Shown: positions 1-5,035 of the stretch, one piece after another
How positions within the stretch are numbered: the first letter of the stretch is position 1
How the letters are laid out: every line of letters starts with the position of its first letter
From: Rhodocyclales bacterium
GTDB taxonomy: Bacteria > Pseudomonadota > Gammaproteobacteria > Burkholderiales > Rhodocyclaceae
Reading direction: 5' to 3'
DNA: 5,035 nucleotides
Assembly (NCBI GenBank): GCA_021413665.1
Contig: JAIOPW010000425.1
Location: 1-5,035, forward strand
Position numbers and translations under genes: made by a program
The notes under the pieces: model-generated
Seen by the model: only the letters and a program-made list of their open reading frames with translations
Database searches by the model: none
Told to the model about the DNA's origin: nothing

Positions 1-2
1 TC

Positions 3-446
3 CTCGGCTGGGCGCTGATCGCGAACAACGAGCAAGCAGCCGAGATCATCAATCTGGCAGGGCGCCAGCGCATGCTTTCGCAGCGCATGGCCATGTATCT
101 GGCGCTACAGGCGCACGAGGCGGACCGATACCGGCAACACTATTTCCTCGACGCGACCCGCGCCGCGGCAAACGACTTCGAAGCGGCGCACGCGAGGCTC
201 GCGGCAAGTGCCAGGACGCGCGGCCCGGGCTCGGCGATCCACTCGCTGTATTTTGGTCCCGACGGTAGCGTCGACGCCAACTCCCGGCGTTTTCTCGCAC
301 AGGTCAGGGTGCTCGTCGCCACCTCCGCCCGGATGCAGGCAACTGACCATGGTGGACTCGCGGCGGTGATGTCCTCGGCCGACAACGGCATGATCCGGGA
401 GCTGCACGAAGCCGCCGCGCTGTTCCAACGGGATGCGGAGCAAAAA
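3..446 (+). other. PilJ/NarX-like periplasmic sensor domain of the kinase
   Basis: The frame begins with a hydrophobic LGWALIA, which looks like the end of the first membrane helix. The PilJ-family signature follows at about bases 48-92 (INLAGRQRMLSQRMA). About 110 further residues of mostly helical, alanine-rich sequence lead to the second membrane helix. The signature resembles the P-box of NarX/NarQ nitrate sensors and the PilJ-type ligand-binding domain of chemoreceptors. It would form a helical bundle in the periplasm that dimerises around this motif. The ligand is not shown by the sequence; nitrate or nitrite is one candidate. The domain is nearly complete, missing only what lies upstream of the window. 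Confidence 0.82.
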
Positions 447-3400
447 ATTGAGCTCATGCTGCGCCTGCTGCAGCTATCGACGATCCTCATTGCGGGCCTC
501 GTGATCTTCGTTCGGTTTCGCGTGTTCCTTCCGGTCGCCCGCAGGCTCACGGATGACGTCGCCGTCCGTGATCAGGTGGAGCAGGAGCTGAGGGAAAGCG
601 AGGCGCGCTTCAAGGCGTTTTCCGAATCGACGTCGGACTGGTTCTGGCAAACCGATGCCGAGGACCGCTTCGCCTGGTTCGAAGACGGCAGAAATTCCCA
701 GGTTCCGATCGACCATGCCACGGTGCTGGGCAGGACGCGGATGGAATGCCTTCCGGCGGTGGAACTGGCGAACACGGAAAAATGGCGGCGCTACCAGGCG
801 GACCTGGCGGCCCATCGACCTTTCCGCGACCTGGAATATCAGATAGGCGGCGACGGCCGGGTGTTGCACTGGATCTCGGTCAGCGGCCAGGCACGCTACG
901 ACGACGACGGAAACTTTCTCGGCTATCGCGGCACGGCGAGGAACATCCAGGTCCAGCGGGATAACGAAGCGGCACGCCAGCGTCTGCTGCAGGCCATCGA
1001 GCAAAGCCCCGTATCCATCGCCATCACCGACGCTGCGGGAACGATCACCTACATCAATGCCCACTACTCCACTGTCAGCGGCTACAGTGCCGAGGAAGCC
1101 ATCGGCCGTACCCAGGAGATCGTGCGGACCGGCGATACGCCAGGAACGGTTTACGCCGATATGGGCAGGGTGCTGGGGCAGGGGAAGGTCTGGCGCGGCG
1201 AACTCGGCGGCCGCCGCAAGAACGGCGAGCTGTACTGGGAGGACATCTCTGTCTCGCCGGTGCACGACCATCTCGGTCGCACCACCCACTACATCGCGGT
1301 GAGCGAGGACATCACGGCGAGGAAGCAGTCCGCGCGCCGCGAGCAGGAGCGCAACCGAATTCTCGAAGCCGTCGCCAGCGGTGCGCCCCTCGCCGAGGTA
1401 CTGGGCATGATGGCGACAATGGTGGAAACGGAACTGCCCGGCGGGCTGTGCGGCATCCTGCGACTGGACCGGGCGCGGGGAACGCTGCACAACGCCTGCG
1501 CCTCGTCGCTTCCCCCAGCCTGGGTGGAGGCGGTCGAGGGGCTGGCCATCGGGCCGGAAGTCGGCGCCTGCGGCACGGCGGCATACACCGCGGCCCGCGT
1601 CGTGGCGAGTGATATCGCAACCGACCCGCGCTGGCACGAATGGCGCGAACTGGCTGCCAGGGAAGGCTTGCGCGCCTGCTGGTCGCAGCCGATCATTTCC
1701 ACCATCGGCAAAGTGCTGGGCACCCTGGCCATCTACCATCGCGACGTGAATGCCCCGGCAAACGACGAAATCCGGCTGGTCGAGACGATTTCCAGCCTGG
1801 CCGCCATCTGCATGGAACGCGACGAGGCGGAACAGCAGACTCGGCAACTTCTGGTGGAGCACGAAACCATCCTCGGCAACGCCCAGGTCGGCATTGTTTA
1901 CCTGAAGCAACGGCGCGTGGTTTCCTGCAACCGTCGCCTGGAGGAGATCTTCGGCTATGACTCGGGCGAGCTGATCGGTGAATCCTCGGAACGCTTCTAC
2001 GACACGAAAGAATCCTTCGAGGCCATCGGGGCCGAAGCCTATCGTGTGGTGGGGGAGAATCGCAATTTCAGCACCGAGCTTGTGCTGAAGCGCAAGGACG
2101 GCAAGCGGTTCCGCGGGGCACTGAACGGCTGTGCCATCGATCCCGCGCACCCCCAGGAAGGCAGCATCTGGGTCTATGCCGACATTTCCGAACGCCACGA
2201 AGCCGAGCAGCAAGCGCACAAACTGCTGCAAGCGGTCGAACAAAGCCCGGTGTCCATCGTCATCACCACCCGCGAAGGACTCATCGAGTACGTCAATCCA
2301 AGATTCTCCAAGGTGACGGGCTACAGTGCCAGGGAAGTCCTGGGCCAGAATCCTCGCATTCTCCAGTCGGGCGAAACTCCGCCGGAAACCTACCGGGAAC
2401 TTTGGCAGACGCTGCTCGCCGGCGGCGAATGGCGCGGCGTGTTGCGCAACCGGCGCAAGAACGGCGAGTTGTTCTGGGAAGAAGCGTCGATGTCGCCGAT
2501 TCTCGATGACACCGGACAGACGACGCACTTCATTGCGGTCAAGGAGGACATCACCGAACGGTGGCATATCAACGAGGAACTGCAGCAGTACCGGGCGCAT
2601 CTGGAGGAGCTGGTGGCGCAGCGCACCGCGGACCTGAGCGCCGCCCTGGAGGCGGCCAAAGCGGCCGATCAGGCCAAGGACGTATTCCTCGCCCATGTCA
2701 GCCACGAACTGCGCACCCCGCTCAACGCCGTCATCGGCCTGTCGGACCTGGCGCGACGTCTCAGCACCGATCCGCGACAGCAGGATTACCTCGACAAGGC
2801 CACCGGCGCCGGCAGGACACTGGCTGGCATCATCAACGACCTGCTTGACCTGTCGAAGATATCCGCCAGTCGCATGGAACTGGAAACGACGACCTTCAGC
2901 CTGCGTCGCCTGATACAGCGCAGCAAATCCGTGATGGCGCACCGCGCCGATGAAAAGGGCCTGATACTGATGGAACGGATAGGCGACGAAGTACCCGATG
3001 TCTTGATGGGTGACCCGTTGCGCATCGAGCAGATCCTGCTGAATCTTCTTTCCAACGCCATCAAGTTCACTCCCGCCGGTCGGGTCGAACTGCGCATCGG
3101 CCTCGACGCGTGCGTTGAAAACCGGATCTGCCTTGGCATCGATGTCGAAGATACGGGCATCGGCCTGACCGAAGACAGCATCACGCGCCTGTTCCAGCCT
3201 TTCGCCCAGGCCGATGCCTCCATGAGCCGAAGGTTCGGCGGTACGGGCCTCGGCCTGGCGCTGTGCAAGCGCCTGGCGGAATTGATGGACGGCGACATCG
3301 GCGTCACCAGTCGCGAGGGAGTGGGCACCACCTTCCACGTCAGCCTGTGGCTGAGCCTGGGAGACGCCGCCGACCTGCCGGAAGCCGCCCGGACGGCCAG

Positions 3401-4478
3401 CAAGGACGCGCTGCCCGCCAGCTACGGCGATGCGCAAGTTCTGGTGGTGGATGACCAGCCTCTAAACCGCGAGGTGGTCGCGGCGCTCCTGGCCGAAGTC
3501 GGGGTCGTTGCGGAGATGGCGCGCAATGGCCAGGAGGCGCTCGATATTCTCAGGGCTGCGGGCCCGCAGGCCTTCGACCTGGTGCTGATGGACATCCAGA
3601 TGCCGATCATGGACGGCCTTGCCGCCACCCGTGAGATACGGGATTGGGAAGGCTATGCTGACTTGCCGATCATTGCCATGACGGCGCACACCATGCAGCA
3701 CGAAAGGGAAATAAGCAGCGCCGCCGGCATGAACGACCATATCGGTAAGCCCTTCGACACCATCGCCTTCTTCCAGTTGCTGGCGCATTGGATACCGGCG
3801 ACCAAGCATCGGCGGCCGACCGGGCTGCCGGATGCGGAATCCACGGTCCCGGCAATCGGCCTGTCATCGCTGCGCAGCATCGATGTGCAGGCGGGGCTGG
3901 CCCGTTTTGGCGGCAACGAAAAGCGCTACCGGCACTGGCTGACGGAGTTTCTTGCCGAGGCGCCGGGCTATGCGGCACAGATTCGCCAGACGCTCGGCGC
4001 CGGCAATCCGGAGGCAGCGCGCCAGCAGGCTCACGCCATCAAGGGCCGCGTCGGCATGCTGGGCATGACCGGACTGCATCCGCTTGCCGCGGAGCTTGAG
4101 GCGGCCCTGATGCATGGCGCACCGACCGCCGGTCTCCTCGACCGGATCCAGGCGACCGTGGAACAGCTATGCGTCGAAATCCGCACCGGACTGGGTACCG
4201 ACGGACCAGGAGAAATCCCGGAGTCGGCGCTAGACCGGCGGCCCGCAGGACCGATGCCGGAATCCCTCTCCAGGCTGATTGTCATGCTGGAACGCGCGGA
4301 CGGCGACAGTGTGGAGGCCATCGAGCGCTGCCTGGCGGAACTGAAGGATCCGGCTTGGGTGCCAAGCTTGCGGCAGGCGCTGGACCTGGCGCGCAACTTC
4401 GACTTCGACGCCGCCGGCAGAATGCTCGCCCCTGACAGTCGGGACGGGAACACGGGAAGTGCCCCATGGCGAAGATAA
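3..4478 (+). CDS. PilJ-type multi-PAS/GAF hybrid sensor histidine kinase with REC and HPt domains (5' end outside window)
   Basis: Inner-membrane sensor kinase that autophosphorylates on His and relays phosphate internally (His-Asp-His). The frame is open to the left edge, so the true start lies upstream. Numbering here counts the internal Met at base 72 as residue 1. Seen in order: PilJ-like periplasmic helices (up to about 125), membrane helix (133-151), PAS (172-297), PAS (301-418), GAF (426-588), PAS (590-712), PAS (715-830), coiled coil (831-870), and HisKA with H-box SHELRTPLN (phospho-His 878). The HATPase follows, with N-box Asn995, DTGIG at 1027-1031 and GGTGLGL at 1056-1062. REC (1121-1240) has acidic D1127/D1128, phospho-Asp 1174, T1204 and K1226. 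HPt (1265-1365) has HAIKG with phospho-His 1321, then a helical tail to 1468. All catalytic boxes look intact, so an active kinase is inferred. No full HAMP domain is visible between membrane helix and first PAS. At least 1491 residues is long for the family. The stop is TAA at 4476-4478, and the last 13 bases overlap the next gene. The class is very secure; the signals sensed are not known. Confidence 0.96.
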   Translation, partial: LGWALIANNEQAAEIINLAGRQRMLSQRMAMYLALQAHEADRYRQHYFLDATRAAANDFEAAHARLAASARTRGPGSAIHSLYFGPDGSVDANSRRFLAQVRVLVATSARMQATDHGGLAAVMSSADNGMIRELHEAAALFQRDAEQKIELMLRLLQLSTILIAGLVIFVRFRVFLPVARRLTDDVAVRDQVEQELRESEARFKAFSESTSDWFWQTDAEDRFAWFEDGRNSQVPIDHATVLGRTRMECLPAVELANTEKWRRYQADLAAHRPFRDLEYQIGGDGRVLHWISVSGQARYDDDGNFLGYRGTARNIQVQRDNEAARQRLLQAIEQSPVSIAITDAAGTITYINAHYSTVSGYSAEEAIGRTQEIVRTGDTPGTVYADMGRVLGQGKVWRGELGGRRKNGELYWEDISVSPVHDHLGRTTHYIAVSEDITARKQSARREQERNRILEAVASGAPLAEVLGMMATMVETELPGGLCGILRLDRARGTLHNACASSLPPAWVEAVEGLAIGPEVGACGTAAYTAARVVASDIATDPRWHEWRELAAREGLRACWSQPIISTIGKVLGTLAIYHRDVNAPANDEIRLVETISSLAAICMERDEAEQQTRQLLVEHETILGNAQVGIVYLKQRRVVSCNRRLEEIFGYDSGELIGESSERFYDTKESFEAIGAEAYRVVGENRNFSTELVLKRKDGKRFRGALNGCAIDPAHPQEGSIWVYADISERHEAEQQAHKLLQAVEQSPVSIVITTREGLIEYVNPRFSKVTGYSAREVLGQNPRILQSGETPPETYRELWQTLLAGGEWRGVLRNRRKNGELFWEEASMSPILDDTGQTTHFIAVKEDITERWHINEELQQYRAHLEELVAQRTADLSAALEAAKAADQAKDVFLAHVSHELRTPLNAVIGLSDLARRLSTDPRQQDYLDKATGAGRTLAGIINDLLDLSKISASRMELETTTFSLRRLIQRSKSVMAHRADEKGLILMERIGDEVPDVLMGDPLRIEQILLNLLSNAIKFTPAGRVELRIGLDACVENRICLGIDVEDTGIGLTEDSITRLFQPFAQADASMSRRFGGTGLGLALCKRLAELMDGDIGVTSREGVGTTFHVSLWLSLGDAADLPEAARTASKDALPASYGDAQVLVVDDQPLNREVVAALLAEVGVVAEMARNGQEALDILRAAGPQAFDLVLMDIQMPIMDGLAATREIRDWEGYADLPIIAMTAHTMQHEREISSAAGMNDHIGKPFDTIAFFQLLAHWIPATKHRRPTGLPDAESTVPAIGLSSLRSIDVQAGLARFGGNEKRYRHWLTEFLAEAPGYAAQIRQTLGAGNPEAARQQAHAIKGRVGMLGMTGLHPLAAELEAALMHGAPTAGLLDRIQATVEQLCVEIRTGLGTDGPGEIPESALDRRPAGPMPESLSRLIVMLERADGDSVEAIERCLAELKDPAWVPSLRQALDLARNFDFDAAGRMLAPDSRDGNTGSAPWRR
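468..524 (+). other. Second transmembrane helix of the kinase
   Basis: An uncharged hydrophobic run (core STILIAGLVIFV) is followed by basic residues (RFR, then ARR), consistent with a membrane helix with its cytoplasmic end at the C-terminal side. It separates the periplasmic sensor from the PAS/GAF array. The FLPVARRL that follows resembles the beginning of a HAMP helix, but only about 20 residues lie before the helix that starts the first PAS domain. Confidence 0.85.
972..1325 (+). repeat. Duplicated PAS domain, copy 1
   Basis: Amino-acid level internal repeat. Codons from 990 (QAIEQSPVSI) to 1316 (SEDIT) align without any gap over 109 residues to the copy starting at 2229, with about 58 identities by hand count. 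The DNA has diverged considerably, so this is an old duplication rather than a recent tandem copy. Confidence 0.8.
2214..2561 (+). repeat. Duplicated PAS domain, copy 2
   Basis: Second copy of the duplicated PAS domain (QAVEQSPVSI to KEDIT, bases 2229-2555). It is separated from copy 1 by the GAF domain and PAS3 and lies directly before the coiled coil that enters the kinase core, so this copy is the input closest to the catalytic machinery. Confidence 0.8.
2673..4166 (+). other. Phosphorelay core: HisKA, HATPase, REC, HPt
   Basis: HisKA spans about 2673-2873, with the phospho-His codon at 2703-2705. The HATPase spans about 2994-3359, with N, G1, F (FQPFAQAD) and G2 boxes. REC spans about 3432-3791, with the phospho-Asp codon at 3591-3593. 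HPt spans about 3864-4166, with the phospho-His codon at 4032-4034. This is the BarA/RpfC-type order that passes phosphate His to Asp to His. The HPt motif reads HAIKGRVGML, with Arg where a small residue such as Ser is common after KG; the phospho-site and its Lys-Gly are kept. Confidence 0.93.
4454..4465 (+). promoter_or_regulatory. Probable ribosome binding site of the HD-GYP regulator gene
   Basis: GGGAAG at 4454-4459 sits six bases before the ATG at 4466, inside the coding end of the kinase gene. It is a modest match to the Shine-Dalgarno consensus. Together with the 13-base gene overlap it suggests that terminating or re-initiating ribosomes supply much of the translation of the second gene. 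Confidence 0.5.
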
Positions 4479-5035
4479 TCCTGCTGATCGACGATGATGC
4501 GGCAGTTCTTGAGACCCTCAACGAATGCCTGCGCCCACATTACCAGACCCGCATCGCCACCCGGGGGCAGAAGGGCCTGGACCTGGCGCGCATGGAGCCC
4601 CGGCCCGATCTGGTCCTGCTCGACGTGGAGTTGCCCGACATGAAGGGCTACGCGGTTTGCGCCGCACTCAAGCAGGATCCGCTGACGAATCCAATTCCGG
4701 TGATGTTCCTGTCGAGCCATACCGATGTGCCGGACGTCACCCGTGGGCTGGAGGTTGGCGCGGTAGACTATGTGAGCAAACCCGTGGCACCGCCGATCCT
4801 GCTGGCGCGCGTACAGACCCACTTGCGGCTGCGCGAGGCGCGCGACTGGCTCCAGGACCAGAACGCACACCTTGAAGCCCTGGTGAGCAGGCGTACCAAG
4901 GAACTGCAACTCAACCAGGATCTCACTATCTTTGCGCTCGGTTCCATTGCCGAAACCCGCGACAATGAAACCGGAAATCATATCTACCGCACCAGCGCCT
5001 ACGTCGAGGAAATGGCGCGGCGACTTGCAGCGCGC
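4466..5035 (+). CDS. REC-HD-GYP response regulator, probable cyclic-di-GMP phosphodiesterase (3' end outside window)
   Basis: Cytoplasmic response regulator of the RpfG type. Its output domain family hydrolyses cyclic-di-GMP, and phosphorylation of the receiver would set activity. The ATG at 4466 is chosen because the receiver starts at once (MAKIILLIDDD), GGGAAG lies six bases upstream, and a TGA at 4433-4435 closes the frame just before. The 190 visible residues show a complete REC domain (about 3-120): acidic D9-D11, phospho-Asp D53 in LLDVELPDMKGY, S83 in the switch position and K105 in the SKP motif. A charged helical linker follows (about 121-150), then ETRDNETGNH at 163-172, the typical opening of HD-GYP domains. 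E168 and H172 fit the first two metal ligands known from the family. The HD and GYP motifs themselves lie beyond the right edge, so catalytic competence cannot be judged. The gene overlaps the hybrid kinase by 13 bases, implying co-transcription, probable translational coupling and a cognate pair. A degenerate HD-GYP remains possible. Confidence 0.93.
   Translation, partial: MAKIILLIDDDAAVLETLNECLRPHYQTRIATRGQKGLDLARMEPRPDLVLLDVELPDMKGYAVCAALKQDPLTNPIPVMFLSSHTDVPDVTRGLEVGAVDYVSKPVAPPILLARVQTHLRLREARDWLQDQNAHLEALVSRRTKELQLNQDLTIFALGSIAETRDNETGNHIYRTSAYVEEMARRLAAR

Larger units (their letters stand above)
585..2561 (+). other. Cytoplasmic input array PAS-PAS-GAF-PAS-PAS
   Basis: Four PAS domains flank one GAF domain. 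PAS1 (585-962) contains DWFWQTD near its start and ends with LGYRGTARNIQ. PAS2 (972-1325) and PAS4 (2214-2561) are close relatives of each other, with SPVSI, GYSA, WRG, RRKNGEL and a terminal EDIT. PAS3 (1839-2207) carries IFGYDSGELIG and a final YADISER. The GAF domain (1347-1835) has GACGTAAY, SDIATDPRW and LRACWSQPI, a pattern often found in PAS/GAF sensor proteins. These domains would bind cofactors or small ligands, or pass on conformational signals. No cofactor can be assigned with confidence from sequence alone. Boundaries are estimates to about ten residues. Confidence 0.85.

Noticed and set aside
72..74. ATG at 72 as the start of the kinase
   Set aside because: The same frame is open from base 3, and the PilJ signature INLAGRQRM spans this Met, so it is internal and the real start is upstream of the window.
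441..450. Run of six A as a programmed frameshift site
   Set aside because: The in-frame codons CAA AAA ATT do not form a canonical slippery heptamer, and the reading frame continues uninterrupted through the membrane helix.
2214..2561. LOV photoreceptor domain
   Set aside because: The segment resembles LOV (NPRILQSG against NCRFLQ), but the cysteine needed for the flavin photoadduct is absent.
474..3437. Antisense open frame of 987 codons
   Set aside because: It lies in exact codon register with the kinase gene on the other strand, so its stops correspond only to sense codons TTA, CTA and TCA, which are rare in GC-rich genes. Its end is explained by the sense CTA at 474-476. The translation shows no recognisable domain, whereas the sense strand is covered by known domains.
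4441..4500. Separate promoter or terminator between the two genes
   Set aside because: The genes overlap by 13 bases, and I see neither convincing -35/-10 boxes nor a GC-rich hairpin followed by a T run.
4525..4875. Forward open frame of 116 codons in another frame
   Set aside because: It overlaps the receiver domain of the REC-HD-GYP gene in a shifted frame. Its Pro/Arg/Gly-rich translation is typical of an out-of-frame reading of GC-rich DNA.
4031..4981. Antisense open frame of 316 codons across the gene junction
   Set aside because: It shadows the HPt end of the kinase and the REC-HD-GYP gene, is in register with the latter's codons, and has no recognisable domain.

Overview
The window holds two overlapping genes on the + strand, each cut by a window edge. 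They look like a matched two-component pair. The DNA is GC-rich with G/C-biased third codon positions. The protein families (PilJ-type sensor, PAS/GAF hybrid histidine kinase, REC-HD-GYP regulator) suggest a proteobacterium. A beta-proteobacterium of the Rhodocyclales type is a reasonable guess, but nothing here is taxonomically diagnostic.

Bases 3-4478 encode a very large membrane hybrid histidine kinase that is already open at the left edge. In order it has the end of a first membrane helix, a PilJ/NarX-like periplasmic helical sensor, a second membrane helix, PAS-PAS-GAF-PAS-PAS, a coiled coil, HisKA, HATPase, REC, HPt and a helical C-terminal tail. Phospho-site residues for a full His-Asp-His relay are all present.

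Bases 4466-5035 begin a second gene whose start lies inside the last 13 bases of the kinase gene. It encodes a response regulator receiver domain, a coiled-coil linker and the start of an HD-GYP domain (cyclic-di-GMP phosphodiesterase family). The right edge cuts it after 190 residues. It is easy to miss because it has no stop codon in the window.

The likely logic is that a periplasmic signal (possibly nitrate/nitrite-like, from the PilJ motif) and cytoplasmic redox or small-molecule signals (PAS/GAF) set kinase activity. Phosphate then passes His to Asp to His within the hybrid kinase and on to the Asp of the HD-GYP regulator, changing cyclic-di-GMP levels. This resembles RpfC/RpfG in wiring but not in its sensory part. 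There is no intergenic stretch, RNA gene, mobile element, CRISPR array or convincing promoter or terminator. I see an uncommonly elaborate but recognisable signalling module rather than a wholly new system.
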